A program made the position numbers and the translations under genes. 64,000 nt of DNA, from contig CAZNUA010000001.1 in NCBI GenBank assembly GCA_964576115.1, positions 126,164 to 190,163 of the forward strand, given 5' to 3'. Positions 34,618 through 43,378 of this stretch are shown in pieces. The notes beneath the pieces were generated by a model that saw only the letters and a list, made by a program, of their open reading frames with translations, was not told the DNA's origin and searched no databases. Position 1 is the stretch's first letter. Every line of letters starts with the position of its first letter. This DNA comes from CAYSYY01 sp964576115 [NCBI: uncultured Gemmatimonadota bacterium]. GTDB taxonomy: Bacteria; Blakebacterota; Blakebacteria; Blakebacterales.

Positions 34618-35388
34618 ATGAAACTTTCCTGCGCAGAGTTCCTGCTGTTCTCAGGACTGTTCCTGATCGCAAACGGATGCGCCATGACGATCCCGATGAG
34701 CGAGTTCGGCACCCCGGAGACACTCGGAGCGGGTGGCGTGCGGGTCCAGCCCCTCGGCGTGGGAACAGCCCCGCTGGTCCGTCAGGAACCATCGGAGACA
34801 CAGTCATGGTTCGGGGCCAGGACCCAGGCGGTTGCATCGGCCGGCCTTGCGGTCGGTGTTCACGACCAGGTCGATCTCGAATTCTCGCTCTTCGCGGGCC
34901 TGGGTGCAGCCGCCCGTTTCGGTCTGAAATGGCAGCTTCTCGGCAGCGACCATTATTTCGACGCGCACAGCGAAACGTGGATCGCTTCGGTGGCTGCACG
35001 CTATACCATAGCCGAGAACGGCGATCCAAACGATCCGTATCCCGATCCGAGTGCCGACTTCGCCGCCGCCGCGCACTATCTGCAACTCTCCTTCCCGGTC
35101 GGATACCGCCTGACCCCAGCCGCCAGCTGGTATGCCGCACCGAAGCTGATCACCGGTGACGTGAACCTCGCAACCCGCAACGGGGACGACAACGGCTGGA
35201 CCCGGCTCCGGGAGAACTACTGGGGATACGGCTGTTCAACCGGTGTCGGACTCCATCCCCACAGCCGGCACCTGGGGATCGAACTTCTCTCCGAAGTCAG
35301 TTTCATGAACCTGCCGGCTCCCGACCTGACCGGTCGCACCACATACATCTGCGTCAACCTGAGCCTGGCCCTACCCTTTCATTTCTGA
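34618..35388 (+). CDS. lipoprotein of unknown function, second of the tandem pair
   Basis: 256 residues starting at 34618, one base after the preceding stop, so translation is probably coupled. Lipobox IANGC gives Cys21. It is a diverged copy of the upstream gene: MSEFGTPETLGAGGVRV near the N-terminus, FGLKWQLLGSDHYF in the middle, and a GLHPHSRHLGIELL...FMNLPAP C-terminal block ending ...LPFHF, an aromatic ending compatible with an outer-membrane barrel. The function is unknown. The two may form a hetero-oligomer or recognise different ligands; this is inference. Confidence 0.7.
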   Translation: MKLSCAEFLLFSGLFLIANGCAMTIPMSEFGTPETLGAGGVRVQPLGVGTAPLVRQEPSETQSWFGARTQAVASAGLAVGVHDQVDLEFSLFAGLGAAARFGLKWQLLGSDHYFDAHSETWIASVAARYTIAENGDPNDPYPDPSADFAAAAHYLQLSFPVGYRLTPAASWYAAPKLITGDVNLATRNGDDNGWTRLRENYWGYGCSTGVGLHPHSRHLGIELLSEVSFMNLPAPDLTGRTTYICVNLSLALPFHF

Positions 35389-35394
35389 TCCGCT

Positions 35395-36303
35395 TCAGTA
35401 GAAGCGGTGCAGACCCGCCCGCCGGGCCGCCTCGCGGGCCTGTTCGTACTCCTCACCGCGCAGGGGACGGTCGATATCGGGGTGCTCGCCGGCCCGGTAG
35501 AGGGGCCGGTACTGGGCCATGACGTTCACGGCCGTATCGGGCGAGAGCTCGTCGGCCAGAAAGCGCATGTTCTCGGCACTGCCGGCTGCATCCCCGGGCA
35601 GGACCAGGTGCCGCACCAGCAAACCCCGCCGGGCCACCCCGGCGGCATCGGTCACCAGATCACCGACCTGGCGGTGCATCTCGCGCAGAGCGGTCCGAGC
35701 CACGGCGGGGTAGTCAGGTGCGCCTGAGAGCCGGCCGGCCACCTCCTCTGACGCGTACTTGAGATCGGGCATGTAGATATCCACGATCCCCTCGAGTTCG
35801 CCGAGCGTTTCGAGGCTATCGTACCCGCCGGTGTTGTAGACCAGAGGCAGGTTCAGACCCCGGGCGGCCGCCAGTTCGAGGGCCGCCACGATCTGCGGCA
35901 CGACATGGGAGGGAGTGACCAGATTGATATTGTGACAGCCGGTCTGCTGCAGGTTCAGCATGACCGTGGCCAGCTCGGCTGCCGTGAGTTCGCGCCCCGC
36001 CCGACCGTGGCTGATATCGTGATTCTGACAGAAGATGCAGCGCAGGTTGCAGCCCGAGAAGAAGATGGTGCCGCTCCCCCGCCGGCCGGTAATGGGCGCT
36101 TCCTCGCCGAAGTGCGGTCCGGCGCTGGCCACCACCGCGCGGGCTCCGATGCCGCAGATCCGACCCGGTTCCCGGCGGCGGTCGGTCGAGCAGCGACGAG
36201 GGCAGAGAGTGCAGGCCGCATGGTGCTGTTCCAGCCTGCGCCGCCGGCGGGCCAGCTCACCGGTCCGGTACAGCGCCAGATAAGCGGGCGAGGGATCCGA
36301 CAT
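35395..36303 (-). CDS. radical SAM protein, PflA-like / AmmeMemoRadiSam-related family
   Basis: 302 residues from MSDPSPAYL; the frame continues upstream to 36435 without domain character. The radical SAM cluster motif is C85-x3-C89-x2-C92 (GCNLRCIFCQN). Four more Cys at 31, 34, 38 and 50 (CTLCPRRCS, RICG) form a possible second metal site, as in the pyruvate formate-lyase-activating-enzyme-like (YqgC/TM0159-type) family. The family role is poorly defined; partners often include an AMMECR1/MEMO protein, which is not seen here. It is unlikely to be the sulfatase-maturing enzyme because it lacks the SPASM extension. Confidence 0.85.
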   Translation of the reverse strand: MSDPSPAYLALYRTGELARRRRRLEQHHAACTLCPRRCSTDRRREPGRICGIGARAVVASAGPHFGEEAPITGRRGSGTIFFSGCNLRCIFCQNHDISHGRAGRELTAAELATVMLNLQQTGCHNINLVTPSHVVPQIVAALELAAARGLNLPLVYNTGGYDSLETLGELEGIVDIYMPDLKYASEEVAGRLSGAPDYPAVARTALREMHRQVGDLVTDAAGVARRGLLVRHLVLPGDAAGSAENMRFLADELSPDTAVNVMAQYRPLYRAGEHPDIDRPLRGEEYEQAREAARRAGLHRFY

Positions 36304-36505
36304 GAACGGGTGACCTCCGGGTCGTGATGCCCCTGGACGCTGCCGTATCCGCCCCGTAAGCTGGTAATCGAGCGGTCGCTTCGGATGCGGACCGGGACGG
36401 TGTACCGAGACTGAAACGCGGACAGGGACCGTCATCCGAACGCGAACATGCTACGCGGCCCCCTCGGGAGAGATCAAGGAGAAGGGCTCTGCTTGCGAGC
36501 CGACC

Positions 36506-36943
36506 ATGAAGCTGTCCAAGAAAGGTATCTACGCCCTGCGGGTGCTCCGGCACCTGGCGGCCTCGTACGGACACGGCCCCGTCTCCGCGGCTTTGCTGGC
36601 CGAGAAAGAAGAGCTCCCGGTCAAGTTCCTCGAGAGCATTCTCACCACCCTGCGCAAACGCGGCATCCTGGTGAGCCAGCGCGGCAAGGTGGGCGGCTAC
36701 GCCCTGCGCCAACCCCCCGAAGAGATCACTCTCGGAGATATCATCCGGGCGGTGGACGGCCCGCTGGCTCCCATCCCCTGCGCCAGCCGCACCGCTCCGA
36801 TCGCCGAGTGCGACGACTGCCCGTACGATCTCGAAACCTGCTGGCTGCGGGCGCTCATGCTGCGGGTGCGCGACAATATCAGTGAGATCCTCGACCGCGA
36901 AACCCTGGCCCAGATGGCCGAAGAGGCGGCTGCACGCGACTGA
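36506..36943 (+). CDS. Rrf2 family transcriptional regulator with four-cysteine loop
   Basis: 145 residues. The winged helix-turn-helix (1-80, MKLSKKGIYALRVLRHLA and VGGYALRQPPEEITLGDII) is typical of Rrf2. C92, C102, C105 and C112 lie in the loop where IscR/NsrR/RsrR bind an Fe-S cluster, so redox or cluster sensing is likely. It is divergent from the radical SAM gene and precedes the TauE/SafE exporter, whose promoter carries an inverted repeat that could be its operator. Regulation of sulfur or iron-sulfur metabolism is the likely field; this is inference. Confidence 0.9.
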   Translation: MKLSKKGIYALRVLRHLAASYGHGPVSAALLAEKEELPVKFLESILTTLRKRGILVSQRGKVGGYALRQPPEEITLGDIIRAVDGPLAPIPCASRTAPIAECDDCPYDLETCWLRALMLRVRDNISEILDRETLAQMAEEAAARD

Positions 36944-36972
36944 GTTCACCGTTTCGTTGTGCTCACGCGACG

Positions 36973-37073
36973 GTTGCTCTCTACTCTTTCCGACTTCCTC
37001 TCCTCTTTCCGATTGCTTCTCTTCTTCCCGATTCCCCATTGTCTTTCGCTTTCTTCCTCCTTTTTCCGATTCA
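36973..37073. repeat. pyrimidine-rich tract with repeated tttccga(t/c)t motif
   Basis: About 100 bases on the + strand are almost purely C and T, with recurring tttccgact, tttccgatt, ttcccgatt and ttttccgatt, right after the Rrf2 stop. No coding frame is convincing. Such polypyrimidine runs can form triplex DNA or act as strong C-rich Rho-utilisation sequences; the latter would suit termination behind the Rrf2 gene. Confidence 0.5.
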
Positions 37074-37099
37074 AGAGTGTATTCCATACATGATTGAGC

Positions 37100-37129
37100 T
37101 TGATAACAGGGGTGGGACGGCATTATAAA
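37100..37129 (+). promoter_or_regulatory. promoter of the TauE/SafE exporter
   Basis: TTGATA (37100-37105) and TATAAA (37124-37129) are spaced by 18 bp and stand out in a GC-rich genome. The inverted repeat at 37130-37146 begins directly after the -10, so it would cover the transcription start. The exporter start codon is 70 nt further on. Confidence 0.6.
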
Positions 37130-37150
37130 CCTATTACACCAATAGGAATT
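37130..37150 (+). promoter_or_regulatory. operator-like inverted repeat CCTATT-n5-AATAGG
   Basis: A perfect 6-bp inverted repeat with a 5-bp spacer (37130-37146), followed by aatt. The right arm plus flank, AATAGGAATT (37141-37150), recurs as its exact reverse complement at 60071-60080 in another AT-rich promoter. Rrf2-type or other dimeric repressors bind such sites; the Rrf2 gene just upstream is the first candidate. The GGAATT half-site resembles part of the CymR consensus of Firmicutes, but the left half does not fit. Confidence 0.5.
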
Positions 37151-37199
37151 AGATGATAAGAATGCCCTCTCCGGGCCCGGTGAAAGGTGTTCGAGCTCC

Positions 37200-38069
37200 A
37201 TGCCCGATCCGCAGCTGCTGCGCCGCATCTGGACGGTCTGTCTCGTGGTTGTCGGGACGGCCCTGATCGCCCTGACTCTGACCCGGAACTTCTCGCTCGC
37301 GGCCGGCCTCGGCCGGGGTTCCGCTCTCTTCTTCTCTCTGGCTCTGCTGGCCTTCTTCTGCGAGTTCGTGGACAGCTCGCTCGGCATGGGATACGGCACG
37401 ACCCTGACACCGATTCTGCTCATTGTCGGCTTCTCCCCTCTCGAGATCGTCCCGGCGGTGCTCTTCTCCGAACTGATCTCCGGCCTCTCGGCCGGCCTGA
37501 TGCACCACCGGCTCGGAAACGTCGACCTGGGCCGCGGCAGCCGGGCCCGGCGGATCACGACGATCCTGGCCGGCTGCTCGGTCCTGGGGGCGGTGACTTC
37601 GGTCGTGGTCGCGGTCAGCCTGCCGAACAGTCTGGTCAAGCTCTACATCGGGGTCATGATCCTCGGGATCGGGCTCTTCATTCTCATCGGCCGCCATGTC
37701 GCCGGATCCTTCTCCTGGCCGAAGATCATCGGACTGGGAACCCTGGCCGCTTTCAACAAGGGTATCTCCGGCGGCGGCTACGGACCCCTGGTGACCGGCG
37801 GGCAGGTACTGGTGGGGGTTCCGGAAAAACAGGCCGTGGGGATCACCTCGTTCGCCGAAGGGGTCATGTGCCTGGTCGGACTGGCGCTCTACCTGGTGCT
37901 CGAGGGCGCCCTGGCCTGGTATCTGGCCGCCCCGCTGGCCCTGGGAGCCATTGTTTCAGTGCCGGCGGCGACCTGGACCGTCAAGATCCTGCCCGAGAAG
38001 CTGCTCCGGCAGTCGATCGGATACGCGACCATTTTTCTGGGAACGCTCACGATCATCAAACTGCTCTGA
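37200..38069 (+). CDS. TauE/SafE family (sulfite/organosulfonate) exporter
   Basis: 289 residues with about eight hydrophobic segments. The family repeats are visible as VDSSLGMGYGTTLTPILL (about 56-73) and FNKGISGGGYGPLVTGGQ (about 184-201). The family moves sulfite, sulfoacetate, taurine-derived sulfonates or related anions across the inner membrane. It has its own promoter with an operator-like repeat, and the Rrf2 regulator is immediately upstream. With two sulfatases in the window, sulfur oxyanion efflux is a coherent but unproven context. The start is chosen as the first ATG near the membrane region; no strong Shine-Dalgarno is seen. Confidence 0.9.
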   Translation: MPDPQLLRRIWTVCLVVVGTALIALTLTRNFSLAAGLGRGSALFFSLALLAFFCEFVDSSLGMGYGTTLTPILLIVGFSPLEIVPAVLFSELISGLSAGLMHHRLGNVDLGRGSRARRITTILAGCSVLGAVTSVVVAVSLPNSLVKLYIGVMILGIGLFILIGRHVAGSFSWPKIIGLGTLAAFNKGISGGGYGPLVTGGQVLVGVPEKQAVGITSFAEGVMCLVGLALYLVLEGALAWYLAAPLALGAIVSVPAATWTVKILPEKLLRQSIGYATIFLGTLTIIKLL

Positions 38070-38126
38070 ACCGAGGCCGCGCTGGCGCTCCCGGCTCTTC
38101 ACCCGCTACCCTGTCACTCGTCCGTT

Positions 38127-38143
38127 CCGGGTACCGAACCCGG
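38127..38143 (+). terminator. hairpin between exporter and glycosyltransferase genes
   Basis: CCGGGT (38127-38132) and ACCCGG (38138-38143) pair perfectly around a 5-nt loop in the 103-nt gap. No T-tract follows. It is a candidate terminator or processing hairpin. Confidence 0.3.
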
Positions 38144-38172
38144 CCGGAAAACGGGAGAGGCGGAGAGAGCCG

Positions 38173-39285
38173 GTGAAACGGGAACATGATTCGATCGCCG
38201 GGAGACAGATCTGGATCGCGACCGAGGATTACCCCCCAAAACTCGGCGGACTGGCCCGCTGGAGTGAGAATACCGCCCGGGCCCTTTCCGATCGGGGAGC
38301 CCGGGTCACGGTCCTGGCCAAGAAGGCCGATCCCGCCCGCCACCGCGACGCCGCCTGGACCGTCGTTGGCGTCACCGGCCCCGACTTCCCCCGCTGGCGC
38401 CGGTTCCACTTCCGGCGCACCGGACGAGGTGTGCAACGCACCGGCAACGCACCCGACCTCATCATCGCTTCCACCTGGCATGTAGGCGAAGCCTTCGCCG
38501 GCCGCCGTCCCCGGGTTCCGCTCACCATCGCGATCCACGGCCTGGAAGTATTCACATCGTGGCCGGCGGTACGGCGACGGAGAATGGCGAAAACCCTCTC
38601 GGCGGCCGATCGCCTGGTGGCGGCCAGCGCCTATACCGCCGGGCGGGTTCGCGAGATCGTACCCGGCCGGGACATTGCAGTCGGCCTGAACGGCATCGAC
38701 CGAGAGGTCTTCGCGCCCCCCGGCCGGCTCCTGCCCCCCGACCGCGACCTGCAGCTGCTCTCGGTCGGCCGGCTGGTGGAACGCAAACGGTTCGATCTGG
38801 TGCTCGAGGTCGTTGCCGCCGCGACCGAGCGGGGATTGGATGTCGGCCTCTGGATCATCGGCCGGGGTCCCCTCGAGCCCGATCTGCGCGCCCGGGCGGC
38901 CGAACGGGGAATCGATGACCGGGTGCGGTTCCTGGGAGCGCGCACCGATCGAGAACTGGCCGTTTATTATCGCTCGGCCGACCTCTTTGTCTCGCCCTGC
39001 CAGTCCGATCCCGGAACGGGCGATGTCGAGGGCTTCGGTCTGACTTTCGTCGAGGCGGCGGCCTGCGGTACGCCCGCGGTCGCTCTGGCCGAAGGAGGCG
39101 TGACCGACGCCGTCGAAGACGGGTTCTCTGGGGTACTCACCACCCGCGACGATTTCGTGGCCCGGACTCTCGTGTTGCTGGGAGACCGCCCCCGGATCGA
39201 CCGGCTGAGCGAGCAGGCAGCCGAACGGGCCCGCCGTTTCGATATCCGGAGGGTGGTGACCAATCTGCTCCCCGAAGGATTCTGA
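38173..39285 (+). CDS. family 4 glycosyltransferase (GT-B fold)
   Basis: 370 residues from GTG at 38173 (ggagagag upstream); an ATG at 38186 is out of frame. The N-terminal half has WIATEDYPPKLGGLARWSEN, the glycine-rich acceptor-domain start of GT4 enzymes. The C-terminal half has LSVGRLVERKRFD, IIGRGPLEP and the EX7E motif EGFGLTFVEAAACGTPAVA. The donor is probably a nucleotide or GDP sugar; the acceptor is unknown. No other glycan-synthesis genes are adjacent, so its pathway cannot be inferred. No transmembrane segment is present. Confidence 0.9.
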   Translation: MKREHDSIAGRQIWIATEDYPPKLGGLARWSENTARALSDRGARVTVLAKKADPARHRDAAWTVVGVTGPDFPRWRRFHFRRTGRGVQRTGNAPDLIIASTWHVGEAFAGRRPRVPLTIAIHGLEVFTSWPAVRRRRMAKTLSAADRLVAASAYTAGRVREIVPGRDIAVGLNGIDREVFAPPGRLLPPDRDLQLLSVGRLVERKRFDLVLEVVAAATERGLDVGLWIIGRGPLEPDLRARAAERGIDDRVRFLGARTDRELAVYYRSADLFVSPCQSDPGTGDVEGFGLTFVEAAACGTPAVALAEGGVTDAVEDGFSGVLTTRDDFVARTLVLLGDRPRIDRLSEQAAERARRFDIRRVVTNLLPEGF

Positions 39286-39303
39286 ATCCGGCCGGAGCAC
39301 AAC

Positions 39304-39319
39304 GCCGCCGGCCGGCGGC
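39304..39319. repeat. 16-bp perfect GC palindrome
   Basis: GCCGCCGGCCGGCGGC is a perfect palindrome 18 nt after the glycosyltransferase stop. It may cap the transcript as a hairpin or be chance in GC-rich DNA. Confidence 0.35.
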
Positions 39320-39450
39320 AGAATCCGGGCCGGGTCAAGGAACGAGCGGAAGCGGTTGAGCCGGGGAGTTCCCCGGCCTACTTTGGGTGAGGCCGGCCCC
39401 CGGCGCCGGCAGCGGCAGACAGAGAGGCCGTATCACGGGAGGGCCCTATC

Positions 39451-42339
39451 ATGAGAACTCTGGAAAAAATCGCCAGCGAGTCCGTTCTTTCCCTCAAAGA
39501 TCTACGGCGGGTCGAAGAGATCATTCTCGCCCACGGCAACTTTGCGCCCGACGTGGTGCGCGATGCGATCGACTGGTACTGCGCCCGGCAGGGTATCGAC
39601 GAGTATTACTTCCAGACCACACCGGTGGAAACGATCGCCGCCCACATCGAAGGCCTGCGGGCCGCTTCGGTCGTAGCCGGCATGCAGGGAGACGATGACC
39701 GGACCGGGATCGACATCAGCACCGAGCAGGCCACCGAAGCGGTTTACCTGATCGACGATCAGCACACCAAGGGACGGGATCTGGAGCGGCGGATCGAGGC
39801 CAGATACCCCCTGCACCGGCTGCAGTCTTACCGTACCCCCGGCACCGCTTTCGGGGTCGACTGGCTGCGGATGTACATCATCTCCAAACCCCGTCTGCCC
39901 GGGGGGTTGGTCTGCTCGACCGACGACGATATCGAAGCCATCGCCTGCCGCTCGTTTCTCGAAACCACGACCCGCGACACCTACCGCCGCTATCAGCGTG
40001 CGATCGCAAAAGCATGCGGCTGGGAGCACCCCCTGATCGAGGCCTCGCGCAAGAAGGACACAGGTGAGCTGCGCCTGCTGATCGTGGTCAACAGCGACTC
40101 CAGTTCGCGTTTTTTCTCCAATATCTCCGACGTTATCAATTCCTACGGCCTGGTCTCGAACCGCAAGTACGTCGAACAGTTCGCCAACGGGAAGACCACC
40201 TACGCCCTGTACCTCGACTGGATCGAGGACGAGAAGCTGCGCAACCGGTTGATCGAGAACATCGGTCTGGTCTATGCCGTACCCGAAAACCCCCTCAGCC
40301 GGCTCTTCCGGGAGGGACTGCTGAACGCCCGTGAAATGGTCTTCGGGGTAGCGGCCTGGACCTTCGCCCACCAGTTCCTGACCGAATACGACGAGGAGTA
40401 CCTCAAGCTCGCCGACGAACTCAAAGACGAACCGGAACTGACTGGTTTGCTGCGCAACCTGCGGACCCGTCTGGCCAAGGTCTCCTACGACGAGGAGCGG
40501 ATCTGGGACTCGCTGATCGATCACCATGACTGCCTGCAGGCGGCGTTCCGGCTCTTCAACCGTCGTTTCAACCCGGTTCATGCCGGCAAGGCGAGCCAGG
40601 GAGAGCTCGAGGCCTTCCAGAGTCTGTGCGCCGAGCGTCTCGATACCGAGACCGACCGCCATATCTTCGAAGCGATCCTGCAGTTCATCGAGCACACCCG
40701 GAGGACCAATTTCTACAAGCGCGAGAAGATCTCGCTCTCCTTCATGCTCGATCCCGGTTTCCTGAACCGGGTCGATTACCCCGAACTGCCGTACGGGATC
40801 TTTCTGGTGATCGGGAGCGAGTTCCGGGGCTACCACGTGCGCTTCCGCGATATCGCCCGTGGCGGCATCAGGTTGGTGCGCTCGGCCAACCTGCAGACCT
40901 TCATGAAGAACGCCGACGCGATCTTCGACGAGAATTACAATCTGGCCCTGACCCAGCAGCGCAAGAACAAGGACATCCCCGAGGGCGGGTCGAAGGGCGC
41001 CATCCTGCTCGAACGCGACGCCCAGGACCGGGACGAATCGGCCTTTAAGAAGTATATCGACGGCTTGCTCGACCTCCTGCTCGGCGACGAACGGATCGTG
41101 GATCACTACGGCGACGACGTAATCCTCTTTCTCGGACCGGACGAGGGCACCGCCGAGCTCATGGAGTGGGCTTCGGTCCGCGCCCGCGAGAGGGGTTATC
41201 CCTGGTGGCGCTCCTTTTCGACCGGCAAGCCGGTCGGGATGGGCGGCATCCCTCACGACATCTACGGCATGACCACCACGAGCGTGCACGAGTACGTGCT
41301 CGGCATGCTGGAAAAGACCGGGCTGAAGGAAAGCGGGGTCACCAAGGTCATGACCGGCGGGCCCGACGGCGACCTGGGTTCGAACGAGATCCTGATCTCG
41401 CGCGACACCATCCGCGCCATCGTGGACGGCTCGGGAGTTCTCTGCGATCCCGAGGGTCTGGATCGCCGCGAGCTGCGCCGCCTGGCCCGGCGACGGGTAC
41501 CGGTCGAGCATTTCAATCCCGAACGCCTCTCGCCCCGGGGCTACCTGGTCAGGGTCGGGGACCGGAACGTGACCCTGCCCGGCGGGCAGACCGTCACCAG
41601 CGGGCTCGATTTCCGCAATACTTTCCACCTGCACCCGCATTTCAGCGCCGATCTCTTCGTTCCCTGCGGCGGCCGGCCGGCTTCGATCACGATCAACAAC
41701 TGGACCGAGCTGCTCGACGAGAAGGGACGGCCCCGCATCCGATTCGTCTCCGAGGGGGCCAACCTCTTCATCACCCAGGAGGCCCGGCTGCGGCTCGAAG
41801 AGAAAGGCGTAATCATCTACAAAGACGCCTCGGCCAACAAGGGAGGCGTAACGTCATCCTCGCTCGAGGTCTTCGCCGGACTGGTCCTGAACGACCGCGA
41901 GTGGGACGAGCTGATGTGCGAACACAACGGCAAGGTCCCCGATTTCCGGAAACGCTACGTCGAGGAAATCCTCGATCTGATCCGGACCAACGCCCGCCTC
42001 GAGTTCGAGATCATCTGGCGCGAACACGAACGCAGCGGACTGCCCCGGACGATCCTGACCGACCTGGTGTCGCAGAAGATCAACGCCATTACCGACGCCA
42101 TCATGGCCACCGATCTGTTCCGCGATCGCGCCCTCTTCCGGCAGGTGATCGCGTGCTGCACCCCCCTGGTCCTGAGCGAACTCAAGACGACCGCCCAGAT
42201 CATGAACCGGGTTCCCGACTCCTATCTACGGGCCGCGTTTGCCGCCCGCCTGGCGAGCCGCTACGTCTACTATCACGGTCTCGAGGCCACCGAAATGGAC
42301 TTCTACAGCTTCGTCACCGAGGCCGATCGGCTCGTCTGA
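39451..42339 (+). CDS. gdh: large NAD-dependent glutamate dehydrogenase
   Basis: 962 residues (about 110 kDa). The N-terminal 440 residues are the long regulatory extension of large GDHs. The catalytic part begins near FYKREKISLSFMLDP and contains RGGIRLVRSANLQTFMKN, KDIPEGGSKGAILL (catalytic Lys region) and the dinucleotide-binding TGGPDGDLGSNEIL. The length fits the 115-kDa class rather than the 180-kDa class. It deaminates glutamate to 2-oxoglutarate with NAD+. That product could feed the tricarboxylate block, and the DPP11-like peptidase could provide glutamate. It is transcribed alone; the upstream 165 nt holds no clear promoter. Confidence 0.93.
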   Translation: MRTLEKIASESVLSLKDLRRVEEIILAHGNFAPDVVRDAIDWYCARQGIDEYYFQTTPVETIAAHIEGLRAASVVAGMQGDDDRTGIDISTEQATEAVYLIDDQHTKGRDLERRIEARYPLHRLQSYRTPGTAFGVDWLRMYIISKPRLPGGLVCSTDDDIEAIACRSFLETTTRDTYRRYQRAIAKACGWEHPLIEASRKKDTGELRLLIVVNSDSSSRFFSNISDVINSYGLVSNRKYVEQFANGKTTYALYLDWIEDEKLRNRLIENIGLVYAVPENPLSRLFREGLLNAREMVFGVAAWTFAHQFLTEYDEEYLKLADELKDEPELTGLLRNLRTRLAKVSYDEERIWDSLIDHHDCLQAAFRLFNRRFNPVHAGKASQGELEAFQSLCAERLDTETDRHIFEAILQFIEHTRRTNFYKREKISLSFMLDPGFLNRVDYPELPYGIFLVIGSEFRGYHVRFRDIARGGIRLVRSANLQTFMKNADAIFDENYNLALTQQRKNKDIPEGGSKGAILLERDAQDRDESAFKKYIDGLLDLLLGDERIVDHYGDDVILFLGPDEGTAELMEWASVRARERGYPWWRSFSTGKPVGMGGIPHDIYGMTTTSVHEYVLGMLEKTGLKESGVTKVMTGGPDGDLGSNEILISRDTIRAIVDGSGVLCDPEGLDRRELRRLARRRVPVEHFNPERLSPRGYLVRVGDRNVTLPGGQTVTSGLDFRNTFHLHPHFSADLFVPCGGRPASITINNWTELLDEKGRPRIRFVSEGANLFITQEARLRLEEKGVIIYKDASANKGGVTSSSLEVFAGLVLNDREWDELMCEHNGKVPDFRKRYVEEILDLIRTNARLEFEIIWREHERSGLPRTILTDLVSQKINAITDAIMATDLFRDRALFRQVIACCTPLVLSELKTTAQIMNRVPDSYLRAAFAARLASRYVYYHGLEATEMDFYSFVTEADRLV

Positions 42340-42395
42340 CCGCCCGGGGACGGGAAGGGCAGGAATCCGACAGGCAGCCGGGGGGCCGGGGGGAT

Positions 42396-43307
42396 TCAGG
42401 AGGGTGAGGGAACTCCGTTGAGCGGCGGTTCCGATTCTCGCCGCCGGCGCCGCTCATCGCGCCGGCGCATGGCCGCCAGGCGGTCGGCGTAGACCTTGGT
42501 GAACTCGGCCCCCATGTAAAAAACCTGAGCGATATAGAGGAACCAGATCAGCAGGATCAGCAATGATCCGAACGCCCCGTATAGACTGAAGACGTTGCTC
42601 AGCCCGAGCATCAGGTTCATGAAGATTTTACCCAGCACGAGCAGGAGCGCGGTGACCGCCGCCCCACCCCAGATGGCACGCCAGGGCAGAGGTTCGCGGA
42701 CCAGCAACCGGAAAACCGCAGCCACGAGCAGAAACGCTCCCAGATAGGTTGTGACGTAACTGATGAAATGGGTCAGGCCGCCGATCTCGATCGGGAACCA
42801 GTTCTCCAGCTGGGTCAGGGCGAGCATGGCGGTCGCCGCGGCCGAGATCAGCAGCAGAACGATGAGCTGCACCCCGAGGATGAGAACGAAAGAGAGCCAG
42901 CGGGCCACGATGAAGTGCCGCATCGGGCTCTGCCGGCCGCGAATCCCCCAGATGACATCCAGCGATCCGCGCAGAAAATGGAAGCTGTTCGAGGCGATCA
43001 CCAGCAGGGTGATGAAACCGAAGACCTGGGTCAGGATCCCGACCCCCGGCCGGGCGGCGTCGAGGATCATCGATTCGATGAAACGGGCGGTCTGTTCGCT
43101 GATGGCCGTACTCAGGGTCACGACCAGCTGGCCTTCGACTGCCTGCTCGCCGAGAACCCGTCCGAGGATGCGTACGCAGATGATCGCCAGGGGGACGACC
43201 GACATGGTCAGATAGAAGGCCAGGGCGGCGCCCATGCGGCCGGCCCCGTCGAGCCGCCAGACCCTGATGGTGGTGCTGATGACCTTCCTGACGTCGCTCC
43301 AGCTCAC
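42396..43307 (-). CDS. YihY/BrkB family inner-membrane protein
   Basis: 303 residues from a GTG (43307) with aaggag 13 nt upstream. Six hydrophobic segments match the family: GAALAFYLTMSVVPLAI, FGFITLLVIASNSFHF, ILGVQLIVLLLISAAA and YGAFGSLLILLIWFLYIAQVF. The tail is highly basic (RRRDERRRRRESE). Family function is not established (it was once mis-called RNase BN); transport or envelope roles are proposed. It is convergent with the GDH gene. Confidence 0.88.
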   Translation of the reverse strand: MSWSDVRKVISTTIRVWRLDGAGRMGAALAFYLTMSVVPLAIICVRILGRVLGEQAVEGQLVVTLSTAISEQTARFIESMILDAARPGVGILTQVFGFITLLVIASNSFHFLRGSLDVIWGIRGRQSPMRHFIVARWLSFVLILGVQLIVLLLISAAATAMLALTQLENWFPIEIGGLTHFISYVTTYLGAFLLVAAVFRLLVREPLPWRAIWGGAAVTALLLVLGKIFMNLMLGLSNVFSLYGAFGSLLILLIWFLYIAQVFYMGAEFTKVYADRLAAMRRRDERRRRRESEPPLNGVPSPS

Positions 43308-43378
43308 GGGTCGTTCCGCTCTCCTTCGGTCCGGTGTCCCGGCGGCGCGCCCGGGCGCGCCGCTTCAGCCCTCATAAT

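Noticed and set aside
35395-36303. Anaerobic sulfatase-maturing enzyme
   Set aside because: The length and Cys pattern fit the PflA-like family, and there is no SPASM domain.
36973-37073. CRISPR array
   Set aside because: The repeated tttccgatt units are short, irregularly spaced and imperfect, with no cas genes nearby.
36257-37639. 460-residue reverse frame over Rrf2 and exporter genes
   Set aside because: It crosses two well-supported forward genes and the polypyrimidine tract; the repetitive Lys/Arg/Glu stretch is a translation of that tract.
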